The notes beneath the pieces were generated by a model that was not told the DNA's origin, did no database searches, and saw only the letters and a program-made list of their open reading frames with translations. A stretch of 41,978 nucleotides of DNA, taken from assembly GCA_003551215.1 (NCBI GenBank), contig PUMD01000195.1, positions 1-41,978 of the forward strand, written 5' to 3'. This DNA comes from Clostridia bacterium. GTDB lineage: Bacteria; Bacillota; Sulfobacillia; SLMV01. The translations under genes and the position numbers were made by a program. Below are positions 1 to 8,450 of this stretch, in pieces; the first letter of the stretch is position 1; the number at the start of each line of letters is the position of its first letter.

Positions 1-23
1 AAGAGAACCCGCCGCAAGGCGGG
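1..23 (-). terminator. Rho-independent terminator of the Fe-S/mnmA operon
   Basis: On the minus strand a 6-bp GC stem (CCCGCC at 18-23, GGCGGG at 8-13) with a 4-nt loop is followed by TTCTCTT at 7-1. It lies about 65 bp beyond the stop of the YtxH-like gene, so it probably ends the transcript that begins upstream of the Rrf2 regulator. Nothing else is seen in 24-87. Confidence 0.75.
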
Positions 24-87
24 ATCAATTGCAGAAGAATCCCTCGTTTCATTCATTGCCACACCGCGGGGTCAACCCCAGCTGCTT

Positions 88-246
88 TCAGTCCTTCATC
101 TTGGCTCCCAGCTTCTGCATGTGCTCGCCCATGCGCTCCACGGTCGACGGCTCTCGCCTGCCCATCATTCCGTCAGGCGCCATAACCAGAGCAAAGGCAG
201 CTCCCAAAAGACCTCCCAGAAGCAGTCCTTTTGTGAAACCTCGCAC
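88..246 (-). CDS. Small YtxH-like membrane protein
   Basis: A 52-residue protein with one hydrophobic, glycine-rich segment near the N-terminus (GFTKGLLLGGLLGAAFALVMAP, about residues 3-24) followed by a charged, helix-prone tail. This is the layout of YtxH-domain proteins, a poorly characterised family often linked to stress in Bacillota. I chose the GTG at 244-246 because GGGAGG sits 10 nt upstream; a longer frame reaching 336 would run deep into the zinc-ribbon gene. The start lies 25 bp past the stop of the zinc-ribbon gene, so it is probably the last gene of the operon. Family assignment is by appearance only. Confidence 0.6.
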   Translation of the reverse strand: MRGFTKGLLLGGLLGAAFALVMAPDGMMGRREPSTVERMGEHMQKLGAKMKD

Positions 247-271
247 TTGTGCATCGCCTCCCTGCAGTACG

Positions 272-481
272 TCAGTGGTCGTCCTTTGCTTCCTGAACAG
301 AATCCTCAAAGGAGAACAGATTTCCCTCGTCATCAATCAGGTAGACCTGCGGATTATCTTCACCACCGCTGTCAAACTCCACGTAACAGCTGCGGCAGTA
401 ATGCCGCTGTGGGCCAACCTCGCCCACCTGCCGGCTTCCGCAGTTCGGACAAAGGAGTCTATTGTTGGGATTGTTGCTCAT
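272..481 (-). CDS. Small zinc-ribbon protein
   Basis: A 69-residue protein. Two CxxC knuckles (CPNCG at residues 11-15 and CRSC at about 29-32) predict a zinc ribbon; the rest is acidic with no membrane segment. AGGAGG lies 7-8 nt before the ATG. It begins 26 bp after mnmA and is followed by the YtxH-like gene, so it is likely co-transcribed with the Fe-S/thiolation genes. The function is unknown. Its position suggests a role near metal or sulfur metabolism, but that is inference. Confidence 0.7.
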   Translation of the reverse strand: MSNNPNNRLLCPNCGSRQVGEVGPQRHYCRSCYVEFDSGGEDNPQVYLIDDEGNLFSFEDSVQEAKDDH

Positions 482-507
482 TTGATAGCCTCCTACTGCC
501 CATATAG

Positions 508-1623
508 TTACCTCGCAGGGCTCTCAATATACTCACCCGACAGGCGGTGCACAGACTTGGCAATTACGCCGCCTCCCACCAGCATGGAATCGCAGTAAAA
601 GACTGCCGCCTGTCCCGGTGTGACAGCAAACTGAGGCTCAAAAAACTCCACCTTGAGCCGGGCATCCCCAGCTGGGCTGATCCTCGCCCCCGCCGGGCGG
701 GCATTATAGCGGATCTGAACCTCTACCTGCATGGGTTCCCGCAGGCTGTCAAAGGGAAGTAAGTTTACGTGATGAACTTCCGCACCGTCTGCCTGCAGGG
801 CCTGTCTCGGCCCCACAACCAGGGCGTTTCGCGGACGGTCCATGTGCAGCACATAAAGCGGCTCTGGGGCAGATATGCCCAACCCCCTTCGCTGGCCCAC
901 GGTGTAAAAGGGCAGGCCGCGGTGCTCTCCCAGGACGCTCCCGTCAGCATCCACTATCGGGCCGGGTTCGATGCATTCGCTCGACCGGCGGCGCAAAAAG
1001 TTCCTGTAGTCACCCTGAACAAAGCAAACATCCTGACTCTCAGGTCGCCCAGCGACAGGCAGACCCCTTTGTGTCACAGCTGACCGCACCTCATCTTTTG
1101 TCATCTCGCCCAGTGGGAAAAGAGCCCTCTGCAGCTGATACTGCTGCAGTCGGTAAAGCATGTAGGTCTGATCCTTTCTGCTGTCGGAGGCACGGTAAAG
1201 CAGCCAGCGCGACGTCTGCTCATCACGGCGGAGGCGGGCGTAGTGCCCGGTGGCCATGTAATCAGGCGACCAGTCACCAACCGCCCTCCACAGGGCGGAA
1301 AACTTGATGCTGGGATTACACACGGTGCAGGGATTTGGGGTACGCCCGCGCAGGTATTCGGAGACAAAATGGTCTACTACGGCATCCTCGAACGTATCCG
1401 AAAGATCGACCACGCGGTGTGGGATTCCCAGGTGTTCGGCAACCCGGCGGGCGCTGCGTATTGCAGAAGAATCGGCCTCGATCCCCAGGCGCATGGTAAC
1501 ACCGAAGGTCTGATACCCCTGTTCCACCATCAGGGCACAGGCCATAGAGCTGTCCACTCCACCGCTCAGCGCCACCGCAACAGAGGGTGTGCTCTTCCGC
1601 TTGTTACTCGGCGTTGGGGTCAT
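508..1623 (-). CDS. mnmA: tRNA-specific 2-thiouridylase MnmA
   Basis: MnmA activates U34 of Lys, Glu and Gln tRNAs with ATP and inserts sulfur to give 2-thiouridine. The SGGVDSS pyrophosphatase P-loop is near the N-terminus. The catalytic cysteine is in NPCTVCNPSIKF (residue 99 from this start) and the second one in ESQDVCF (residue 200). The length of 371 residues is normal. The frame can also open at a TTG at 1647, with GGAGG only 3 nt upstream; I prefer the ATG at 1623. Either start overlaps the end of nifU, which suggests translational coupling. The desulfurase encoded two genes upstream is the likely sulfur donor. Confidence 0.95.
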   Translation of the reverse strand: MTPTPSNKRKSTPSVAVALSGGVDSSMACALMVEQGYQTFGVTMRLGIEADSSAIRSARRVAEHLGIPHRVVDLSDTFEDAVVDHFVSEYLRGRTPNPCTVCNPSIKFSALWRAVGDWSPDYMATGHYARLRRDEQTSRWLLYRASDSRKDQTYMLYRLQQYQLQRALFPLGEMTKDEVRSAVTQRGLPVAGRPESQDVCFVQGDYRNFLRRRSSECIEPGPIVDADGSVLGEHRGLPFYTVGQRRGLGISAPEPLYVLHMDRPRNALVVGPRQALQADGAEVHHVNLLPFDSLREPMQVEVQIRYNARPAGARISPAGDARLKVEFFEPQFAVTPGQAAVFYCDSMLVGGGVIAKSVHRLSGEYIESPAR

Positions 1624-1990
1624 CTTGTTTCCGCCGGTAATCTTCAATGGCCTCCTTTAAGGCATCTGCGGCCAGATTTGAACAGTGCAGTTTGGTATCC
1701 GGCAGGCCTCCCAGCTGCTCGGCAACCTGCATATTGGTGATCTCAAGGGCTTGCTGCAGCGTTTTTCCTTTTACCATCTCAGTTATTATGCTGCTGGTGG
1801 CAATCGCCGCTCCGCATCCAAAAGTACGGAAGCTGGCCTCAGTCACACGATCATCCTCCACCCTTATGAAAAGCTCCATTATGTCACCGCAGCTCGGATT
1901 ACCAACCTTGCCCACTCCATCAGGGTTTTCCATCTCGCCTATATTGCGCGGGTTCATAAAATGCTCCATGACCTTATCGGTGTATTCCAT
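1604..1990 (-). CDS. nifU: Fe-S cluster scaffold NifU/IscU-like protein
   Basis: A 128-residue U-type scaffold on which [2Fe-2S] or [4Fe-4S] clusters are built from sulfide supplied by the desulfurase. The three ligand cysteines are C34 (GNPSCGD), C59 (FGCGAAIA) and C103 (LHCSNLA), and the conserved Asp36 follows the first. It is of the IscU/NifU N-terminal type, not SufU: no SufU-type zinc-site insertion is apparent between the second and third cysteines. AAGGAGAG lies 5-6 nt before the ATG. It starts 32 bp after the desulfurase gene and its end overlaps mnmA. Confidence 0.93.
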   Translation of the reverse strand: MEYTDKVMEHFMNPRNIGEMENPDGVGKVGNPSCGDIMELFIRVEDDRVTEASFRTFGCGAAIATSSIITEMVKGKTLQQALEITNMQVAEQLGGLPDTKLHCSNLAADALKEAIEDYRRKQDDPNAE

Positions 1991-2022
1991 TCCGATCTCT
2001 CCTTACAGCAAAGTGATAAGCA

Positions 2023-3183
2023 TCAATAATCCAACGGTGACATACTGCGAAGTCGGCTGACGATACCCGGGAACACCTGCAGTACATAATCCACATCTTC
2101 CTCTGTATTTTCTCGACCGAAAGTCAGACGAACAGATGCGTGGGCCAGCTCGGGTTTCATCCCCATCGCCGAAAGCACGTGGGACGCCTCCAGGGTCTCC
2201 GAGGTACAGGCTGAACCCGAAGAAGCAGCTATGCCCTCTGCGTTCAAACCCAAAAGCATCGCCTCACCCTCCACCCCGGCTATGCTGACATTGGCGTTGT
2301 TGGGCAGCCTTTCGTCCCTGCTTCCATTTATGTGCAGACCTTCAATCGATTCCTGGAGTCCGTCGAGAAGCCGATCCCGCAATCTGATCATGTGGCTGCG
2401 GCGGAACTTGAGCTCTTCTTCGGCCAAAGCACAGGCCTCTCCCAGTCCGGCGATTCCTGCAACGTTTTCGGTTCCAGCTCTCATGTTTCGTTCGTGATGC
2501 CCACCGTGCTGCTGCGACCGTATCCTCGTACCTTTACGGAGGTACAGTGCTCCTACTCCCTTCGGACCGTAAATCTTGTGCCCGGATATGCTCAGCATGT
2601 CCACTCCAAGCTCGGATACATTCACATCCAGCTGACCGACCGCCTGTACAGCATCAGTGTGAAACAATACCTCATGGCGGCGGGCGATTTCGGCAATTTC
2701 AGCCACCGGCTGAACGGTGCCCACCTCGTTGTTGGCCATCATGATTGTCACCAGGATGGTGTCATCTTCAATGGCATCTGCAACTTCGTCGGGGTCCACC
2801 CTGCCCTCGGAGTCAACCCCGACTTCTGTGATGCGAAAACCATGTCTTTTTAATGCCTTACAGGCGTGCAGAACCGCGTGGTGCTCACCCGCGGAGGTGA
2901 CGATGTGTTTACCCTTTTTGCGGTTGTACCAGGCAGCGCCCTTGATGGCCAGGTTATCTGACTCGGTCCCCCCGCTGGTGAATATTATCTCCTCCCGATC
3001 CTCGGCTCCAATCAGTCCGGCCACCTGTTCGCGAGCCCTGATCAGAGCCTTACGGGCCGCTTCACCGAAGGAGTGAACGCTGGAGGCATTTCCATAATCA
3101 GCCAGCATGTATCGGTTGACCACCGATGCCACCCGAGGATGAACCGGCGTTGTCGCGGAATGATCCAGATAAATGCGTCTCAT
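2023..3183 (-). CDS. iscS: Cysteine desulfurase (IscS/NifS family)
   Basis: A PLP enzyme that converts cysteine to alanine and carries the sulfur as a persulfide for the scaffold and MnmA. It begins with the typical YLDHSATTP. The PLP lysine is K203 (SGHKIYGPKG) and the persulfide cysteine is C326 in the mobile loop SSGSACTSE, which marks group I desulfurases. The length is 386 residues from the ATG at 3183, preceded by GGAGGG; nine extra codons upstream are open but lack a ribosome site. It lies 45 bp after the Rrf2 gene. The symbol nifS would be equally suitable. Confidence 0.95.
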   Translation of the reverse strand: MRRIYLDHSATTPVHPRVASVVNRYMLADYGNASSVHSFGEAARKALIRAREQVAGLIGAEDREEIIFTSGGTESDNLAIKGAAWYNRKKGKHIVTSAGEHHAVLHACKALKRHGFRITEVGVDSEGRVDPDEVADAIEDDTILVTIMMANNEVGTVQPVAEIAEIARRHEVLFHTDAVQAVGQLDVNVSELGVDMLSISGHKIYGPKGVGALYLRKGTRIRSQQHGGHHERNMRAGTENVAGIAGLGEACALAEEELKFRRSHMIRLRDRLLDGLQESIEGLHINGSRDERLPNNANVSIAGVEGEAMLLGLNAEGIAASSGSACTSETLEASHVLSAMGMKPELAHASVRLTFGRENTEEDVDYVLQVFPGIVSRLRSMSPLDY

Positions 3184-3228
3184 ACGCTCCCGCCCTCCAA
3201 TCATGCACAATATCTGCTGCTGCGCTGT

Positions 3229-3687
3229 CTATATGTTATCCCTCAATCGCCCTGATTCACCCGCCTTCGTCCCGGCAGCATTTTCCGCCAGGTCCTGAAG
3301 AGATATCGAATCAACAACATCAGTGAGGCTGTCTCGAAGGCTCACCCAGACCGGTCGGGCCGAGCAGGCATCCTGTCTTTCGCAGACCTGCTCATCCGTT
3401 TCGCGGTCCACGCAATCAACCGGCACAAGTGGTCCCTCAAGCACACGCAAAACGTCTCCCACGCTGATGTCAGCAGGGCTGCGCGACAGATGATATCCAC
3501 CCTCCGGCCCGCGCACACTGCGTACCAGCCCAGCACGGCGCAGCGGACTGAGTATCTGCTCCAGGTAGCTGTGTGAAAGCCCCTGGGTCTGCACAATTTT
3601 CTTTATCGATATGGGACCGCAACCGTGCCGTCTCGCCAGGACTATCATCGCCAGCAGCCCGTATCTTCCCCGGGTTGATATCTTCAT
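3229..3687 (-). CDS. iscR: Rrf2-family Fe-S-sensing regulator (IscR-like)
   Basis: A 152-residue winged-helix regulator opening with MKISTRGRYG, typical of the Rrf2 family. Three cysteines, C92, C102 and C108 (spacing CX9CX5C), stand where IscR binds its [2Fe-2S] cluster; CymR-type members lack them. The cluster form probably represses its own operon, because a 25-bp site matching the E. coli IscR type-1 consensus at 22 positions sits just inside the promoter (3715-3739). I chose the ATG at 3687, with AAGGTGG upstream, over a TTG three codons earlier. It is the first gene of iscR-iscS-nifU-mnmA. Confidence 0.92.
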   Translation of the reverse strand: MKISTRGRYGLLAMIVLARRHGCGPISIKKIVQTQGLSHSYLEQILSPLRRAGLVRSVRGPEGGYHLSRSPADISVGDVLRVLEGPLVPVDCVDRETDEQVCERQDACSARPVWVSLRDSLTDVVDSISLQDLAENAAGTKAGESGRLRDNI

Positions 3688-3714
3688 TGTGTGCAACCAC
3701 CTTCAGCCTGCCAT

Positions 3715-3739
3715 ATTCCTGATTAAATTAGTCAACTTT
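3715..3739 (-). promoter_or_regulatory. IscR type-1-like operator
   Basis: Read on the minus strand, the 25 bases agree with the E. coli type-1 consensus ATASYYGACTRWWWYAGTCRRSTAT at 22 of 25 positions, including GACT and the AT-rich centre. The site lies about 3-27 nt after the predicted transcription start and ends 27 nt before the regulator ATG. That is where a repressor would block its own operon. The consensus is recalled from the E. coli literature and the regulatory role is inferred. Confidence 0.65.
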
Positions 3740-3748
3740 GTCGGTATT

Positions 3749-3777
3749 AAAATAACAGGCACGGTAAACCAAGTCAA
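3749..3777 (-). promoter_or_regulatory. Sigma-70/A promoter of the iscR operon
   Basis: Minus strand: -35 TTGACT (3777-3772), a 17-bp spacer, and -10 TATTTT (3754-3749). Transcription should start near 3742, immediately before the IscR-like operator. A second TTGACT within the operator has no good -10 at the right distance. Confidence 0.65.
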
Positions 3778-3824
3778 GCAGATCAGGGATGAGTGACAGT
3801 CCAGAGGACCGGCTTGTCCACCGA

Positions 3825-5171
3825 TCAACCCTGCTGGGAGGATTCGGGCTCCTGCTCCTCCCCTACAAACCACTCAAGCCGCCTGGCTATTGATTTCTCG
3901 TAGCCCTGTCCGGTCGGTTTATAATACTCGGCATCGACCAGACCATCCGGCAGGTACTGCTGGTCGGCCCATCTCCGGCTGCAATCATGCGGGTACCGGT
4001 AGCCGCTACCACGTTTCAGTTCTTCTGCCCCAGAATAGCTGGCATCGCGCAGATGCAGCGGAACTCCTCCTGCTTGCCCCTCTCGCACGTCATCCAGCGC
4101 CGCATCAATCGACAGCGCTGAGTTGCTCTTGGGGGCCGTGGCCAGGTATAAAGCGGCCTCGGCAAGGATAATTCTTCCTTCCGGCATTCCCACGCGTTCC
4201 ACCGCCTGCGCGCAGCTTACGGCCACCTGCAGCGCCCGGGGGTCGGCAAGGCCCACATCTTCGGCCGCATGCACCATGAGGCGCCGGGCTATAAACCGTG
4301 GCTCTTCTCCGGCATAAATCATTCGCGCCAGCCAGTAAAGTGTGGCGTCGGGATCAGAGCCGCGGATGCTCTTTATGAATGCCGATGTTGTGTCGTAATG
4401 CGCATCACCGTCGCCGTCGTAGTTGAGAGCACGCTGCTGGATGGATTCGCAGGCTACCTCCAAAGTCAGCCTCCGTACCTCACTGTCGTCCGGTTCGGTG
4501 GTCAGTACAGCCAGCTCAACGGCATTGAGAGCTGAACGCGCGTCTCCCGCCGCTGTCCGGACGATATGATGCAGTGCATCATCATCCGCCTGCACACTGT
4601 AATCGCCCAGCCCCCGCTCCTCATCGCCAAGAGCATCTCTGACGATGGCAAGAACATCCTCATCCGAAAGAGGCTGCAGCTCAAATACCCGCGACCGGGA
4701 GACCAGCGGAGCTATTACTTCAAAATAGGGATTCTCGGTGGTAGCTCCTATGAATATCACCACACCCTTTTCCACCGATGGCAGCAGGGCGTCCTGCTGA
4801 GCCTTGTTGAAGCGGTGCACTTCATCTATGAAAAGGATAGTCCTGCGACCGTACATACCCAGGCGGTCTTTGGCCTCTTTGGCCACCCTGCGAATATCGG
4901 CAACCCCAGACATAACCGCATTCAGCCGCTCGAATTTTGCCTCGCTCGCTCTGGCTATTATTCCCGCCAGCGTAGTCTTACCTGAACCTGGGGGCCCATA
5001 CAGGATAATCGAGGTAAGGCGGTCGGCCTCTATAGCCCTGCGCAGCAGCCTGCCTTCCCCTACTATGTGATCCTGGCCCACCATCTCATCGAGAGTGCGG
5101 GGCCTCATGCGGTCGGCCAGCGGCGCTTCCTTTTCCAGGTACTCCTCCCGGTTGCGGTCAAATATGCTCAT
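3825..5171 (-). CDS. rarA: Replication-associated recombination protein A (RarA/MgsA)
   Basis: An AAA+ ATPase related to clamp loaders that acts at stalled replication forks with SSB and RecA. The N-terminus shows PLADRMRPRTLDEMVGQDH, Walker A is GPPGSGKTT, Walker B is ILFIDEVHRFNK, and a sensor-1 region contains GATTENPYF. The C-terminal MgsA domain runs to residue 448. The ATG at 5171 best fits the family N-terminus, but there is no Shine-Dalgarno sequence; instead a 10-bp GC hairpin ends 8 nt upstream. In B. subtilis rarA lies between aspS and the cymR-iscS-mnmA genes, as it broadly does here. Confidence 0.93.
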   Translation of the reverse strand: MSIFDRNREEYLEKEAPLADRMRPRTLDEMVGQDHIVGEGRLLRRAIEADRLTSIILYGPPGSGKTTLAGIIARASEAKFERLNAVMSGVADIRRVAKEAKDRLGMYGRRTILFIDEVHRFNKAQQDALLPSVEKGVVIFIGATTENPYFEVIAPLVSRSRVFELQPLSDEDVLAIVRDALGDEERGLGDYSVQADDDALHHIVRTAAGDARSALNAVELAVLTTEPDDSEVRRLTLEVACESIQQRALNYDGDGDAHYDTTSAFIKSIRGSDPDATLYWLARMIYAGEEPRFIARRLMVHAAEDVGLADPRALQVAVSCAQAVERVGMPEGRIILAEAALYLATAPKSNSALSIDAALDDVREGQAGGVPLHLRDASYSGAEELKRGSGYRYPHDCSRRWADQQYLPDGLVDAEYYKPTGQGYEKSIARRLEWFVGEEQEPESSQQG

Positions 5172-5179
5172 GGATCGAT

Positions 5180-5211
5180 GGGGGCGCACGCCAGCAAGTG
5201 AGTGCGCCCCC
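5180..5211 (-). terminator. GC-rich hairpin between the S9 peptidase gene and rarA
   Basis: A perfect 10-bp inverted repeat (GGGGGCGCAC at 5180-5189, GTGCGCCCCC at 5202-5211) with a 12-nt loop lies 11 nt after the peptidase stop codon. No T-run follows, so it is not a classical intrinsic terminator. It may stabilise the mRNA end or slow transcription, and it also sits where the rarA ribosome site should be. Confidence 0.5.
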
Positions 5212-5222
5212 GGACACCCCCT

Positions 5223-7382
5223 TTAGATGTAGCGTTCGAACCACTCGTTTATTTTGTCCAGACGGTGAATGCGGTGCCAGGGACTGCCCCCCCTCGACAG
5301 GCCGTGGCTCTCATTGGGATAACGGATAAACTCGGTGTCTATGCCCCTCTTTTTCAGGGTGGCGTAGACCTGTTCGCCCTGTTCAACCGGGCAGCGGTGG
5401 TCCTCTTCCGAATGTATCACCAGCGTGGGAGTCTCCGTCTCGTGCAGATAGCTCAGCGGAGACTGCTGACGGTAGGTCTCGGGGACCTCCCAGGGATGAC
5501 CGCCCCACACCTCATCCCACATGTAGCCTATGTCGCTGGTGCCCCAGAAGCTGTGGACGTTGGACACGCAGCGCATGGTCACAGCTGCGGCAAATTGGTC
5601 AGTATGACCGATCACCCAGTTGGTCATATAACCTCCATAGCTGCCACCTGCCACACCCAGGCGATCTTCATCCAGCTGCGGATACTGCTGCAGGGCAGTT
5701 TCCATTCCCGCCATGACGTCGGCGTAATCCGGGTCTCCCCAGGCCGGTTCAATGGCTGCACAGAAGCCTTCTCCGTAGCCCGAGCTACCTCTTGGGTTGG
5801 TAAACACCACCGCCCAGCCCTGTGCCGCCATCAGCTGGAACTCAAAAAAGAAGGTTCCCGTGTACATGGCGGTGGGCCCTCCATGAATCTGCAGGACTGC
5901 CGGAATGTCGCCGTCCTCGTCGGCGTCTGGGAGGATTATCCACCCGTCCACCTCGGGAGAACCTGCCTCCGCCCGGGCGGTAAACCTCTGCGGCAGGTAT
6001 ACCCGCCTCTGTGCCAGCAGTTTTTCGTTTGCCCCCACCAGCTGTTCTTCTGGGATATCCTGCAGCCCTTCGTCCAACACATCATCCGAATACGTGCCGG
6101 CAGCAATAGCCGGGTCGCCTTCCAGCCTGAGCAGTGACAGCTCATTGGGGTTTTCTGCTGTCGCTACCGCCGCGACCACTTTATCTATATCCGGCCGAAT
6201 GTGTGCGTTGAAAATTGCCCTGTCGCCGGTGGTCAGAAGCTGCGGCTTGCCCGATGCCGCATCAACCGACACCAGTTGGGTGGTGCCCCGCTCGCTGGTC
6301 AGGTAGTATATGGTCTCGCCGGACTCGTCCCAGGTAAGCCGCGGGGAAGCCCCGGAAAACCGCATATCAGTTATAGACCGGTCGCCGAAAGATACGTCAT
6401 AATCGGCGGTCAGATCGACCAGTTCGCATTCGCCGGGACGATCCGGGTCGCTTAGTTGAGCCAGCCAAAGCCGGGTATTTGTATACATACCACGTCGCTC
6501 GCGGCAGTTTCCCAGATAGGCTATACTGCTTCCATCGGGAGACCAGCTGGGCGAATGAGCCGGTCCAAGACTGTCGGTCACCCGCACCGGGTCGCTGTCT
6601 GCAGCTTTTTCGACCGGAAACAGCCATATATCCGAAAAACGCTGCATATCCGGATTCTCTGCCCGACAGGCAGTCACGGCAAGCCACTTCCCATCGGGAC
6701 AAAAGGCAGGCTGTCTGTGGTCGTAGTCACCAGAGGTAATCACCCGGGGCTTTGGCAGCTGCTCTGGTTCCTCGGGAAAACCAGCATCAAAGTCTATCAG
6801 CGCCACCTGGCTGCGTTTATCCTCTAAAAATCCTGCCCCATCCGCCTTATACTTGATCTTTTTTATATGCTTCACATCTTCGGTGTACTTTTCGTACAGG
6901 GCTTTCAGTTCGTCGACTTCCCCGGATTCCTCGTCGCCTTTTGCCTGGTCATCCTCTCCCGCCAGCTGCAGCCCCTCATCCGGATCAAAACGACAGACTG
7001 CTGCCAGTTTGTCTCCATCAGGAGACCACACGAAACTACCCACTCCCCCTTCTATTCGGGTCAATGGGTAGGCCTCTCCACCGCCTGCCGGCAGTATCCA
7101 GATCTGTCGGCCGCACTTTTCACCGTAGACCGGTCGGTCCGACAGGAAGGCCAGCCATCGCCCATCAGGTGACCAGCGCGGATGAGAATCGCTGCCTGCG
7201 CCTGCTGTCAGTGGCCTACGGCCGCTGCCGTCGGAACCGGTCAGGTAAACGCGGCTTTGATACCCGTTGTCTTCTGCATCAACCTTGTGACGCACAAAGA
7301 CAACCTCATCTCCTGTGGGCGACAGTCTCGGGTCACTCAAAAACTCAAACTTCAGAAGGTCTGTTGACTGAAAGTCTCGCAA
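5223..7382 (-). CDS. S9 family peptidase (acylaminoacyl-peptidase-like)
   Basis: A 719-residue prolyl-oligopeptidase-family serine peptidase. The N-terminal two thirds carry TolB/WD40-type beta-propeller repeats with SPDG turns (WSPDGRWLAF, WSPDGDKLA, WSPDGSSIAY). The C-terminal alpha/beta-hydrolase domain has nucleophile S581 (GGSYGGYM), D661 (HSEEDHRC) and H693 (NESHGL). There is no signal peptide, so it probably degrades or trims oligopeptides in the cytoplasm. The start is a TTG with AAGGAG 7-8 nt upstream. A second, related peptidase lies at 33271-35346. The exact substrate preference cannot be read from the sequence. Confidence 0.9.
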   Translation of the reverse strand: MRDFQSTDLLKFEFLSDPRLSPTGDEVVFVRHKVDAEDNGYQSRVYLTGSDGSGRRPLTAGAGSDSHPRWSPDGRWLAFLSDRPVYGEKCGRQIWILPAGGGEAYPLTRIEGGVGSFVWSPDGDKLAAVCRFDPDEGLQLAGEDDQAKGDEESGEVDELKALYEKYTEDVKHIKKIKYKADGAGFLEDKRSQVALIDFDAGFPEEPEQLPKPRVITSGDYDHRQPAFCPDGKWLAVTACRAENPDMQRFSDIWLFPVEKAADSDPVRVTDSLGPAHSPSWSPDGSSIAYLGNCRERRGMYTNTRLWLAQLSDPDRPGECELVDLTADYDVSFGDRSITDMRFSGASPRLTWDESGETIYYLTSERGTTQLVSVDAASGKPQLLTTGDRAIFNAHIRPDIDKVVAAVATAENPNELSLLRLEGDPAIAAGTYSDDVLDEGLQDIPEEQLVGANEKLLAQRRVYLPQRFTARAEAGSPEVDGWIILPDADEDGDIPAVLQIHGGPTAMYTGTFFFEFQLMAAQGWAVVFTNPRGSSGYGEGFCAAIEPAWGDPDYADVMAGMETALQQYPQLDEDRLGVAGGSYGGYMTNWVIGHTDQFAAAVTMRCVSNVHSFWGTSDIGYMWDEVWGGHPWEVPETYRQQSPLSYLHETETPTLVIHSEEDHRCPVEQGEQVYATLKKRGIDTEFIRYPNESHGLSRGGSPWHRIHRLDKINEWFERYI

Positions 7383-7409
7383 GGTGACTCTCCTTTCCCT
7401 AATACCCCG

Positions 7410-8450
7410 CTACTTCAGCTCGCCTATAGTCCTGTGCATAGCCTCAACTGCATCGCTGATGTCTTCTGAGCTGATCTGGTAATGTGTGACCATCCTGATC
7501 CTCTGCTGGTGAACCGGGTTGGCCAACACATTTCGCTGACGAAGACTGTGGAGAAACTCCGGTGCGGTGAACCACTCGGGATCCACGTCAAACGCTACTA
7601 TGTTGGTGCAGACGTCATCCGGATCAACTGAAAAAGGCTTCATTTCCGCCACTGCCTGCGCCAGTCTGGAGGCGTTTTCATGGTCCTGCTCAAGCCGCCT
7701 GGTCATCTCCTGCAGAGCCACTACTCCCGCAGCAGCCAGGACACCCGCCTGGCGCATGGCGCCACCCAAAACCTTGCGGGCACGCATACACTCCTGTATG
7801 AATTCAGCACTTCCGGCTATGACCGAACCCACTGGCGCGGCTAACCCTTTGGAAAGGCAAAACTGCACGCTGTCGACCGGAGCTGTGAGCTTGGTGACAT
7901 CAACATCCTGTGCACATGCGGCGTTAAACACCCTGGCCCCGTCCAGGTGAACCTTTATCCCCGCATCATGGGCTACTTCGACCAGATTCTGGGTCATATC
8001 CGCAGAAAGCACAGTGCCTCCTGCTCTGTTGTGCGTGTTCTCCAGGCAGAGCAGCCCAGTCCGGGGAAAATGCATATTCTCGTCACGTATCGCTTCCCTG
8101 ACCTGCTCGGGAGCCAACCTGCCCTTATCTCCCGGAAGGGTGCGTGTCTGACAGCCGGACAGAAGAGCTGCTCCCCCCGCTTCATACAAAAAGATGTGTG
8201 ACTGCTCCTCCAGAAGTATTTCCTGACCCCTATCGGTGTGGGTCATCAGCGCAGCCTGATTACCCATGGTCCCGCTGGGGACAAACAGAGCAGATTCATG
8301 CCCCACCATTTCCGCTGCCAGCTCCTGCAGGCGGTTGATGGTCGGGTCTTCCCCATAGACGTCATCTCCCACTTCTGCCTCGGCCATGGCCCTACGCATG
8401 CGCGCAGTCGGCCTTGTTACTGTATCGCTGCGAAGATCTACTGCGGTCAC
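7410..8450 (-). CDS. ltaE: Low-specificity L-threonine aldolase
   Basis: A PLP enzyme of fold type I that cleaves threonine or allo-threonine to glycine and acetaldehyde. The 346 residues start with the family motif [11 protein letters not shown]. The PLP lysine is K201 ([12 protein letters not shown]), and [10 protein letters not shown] holds the Asp that contacts the pyridine nitrogen. The start is a GTG with GGAGGAG 8 nt upstream; an ATG nearby is out of frame. It ends 27 bp before the S9 peptidase gene, so the two are probably co-transcribed. It is divergent from the GerMN-SLH gene across about 200 bp in which I see no strong promoter. Confidence 0.92.
   Translation of the reverse strand: MTAVDLRSDTVTRPTARMRRAMAEAEVGDDVYGEDPTINRLQELAAEMVGHESALFVPSGTMGNQAALMTHTDRGQEILLEEQSHIFLYEAGGAALLSGCQTRTLPGDKGRLAPEQVREAIRDENMHFPRTGLLCLENTHNRAGGTVLSADMTQNLVEVAHDAGIKVHLDGARVFNAACAQDVDVTKLTAPVDSVQFCLSKGLAAPVGSVIAGSAEFIQECMRARKVLGGAMRQAGVLAAAGVVALQEMTRRLEQDHENASRLAQAVAEMKPFSVDPDDVCTNIVAFDVDPEWFTAPEFLHSLRQRNVLANPVHQQRIRMVTHYQISSEDISDAVEAMHRTIGELK

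Noticed and set aside
3733..3738. TTGACT within 3715-3739 as the -35 of the iscR operon
   Set aside because: No acceptable -10 lies 16-18 bp downstream, while the upstream TTGACT-N17-TATTTT fits, and this copy is part of the operator match.
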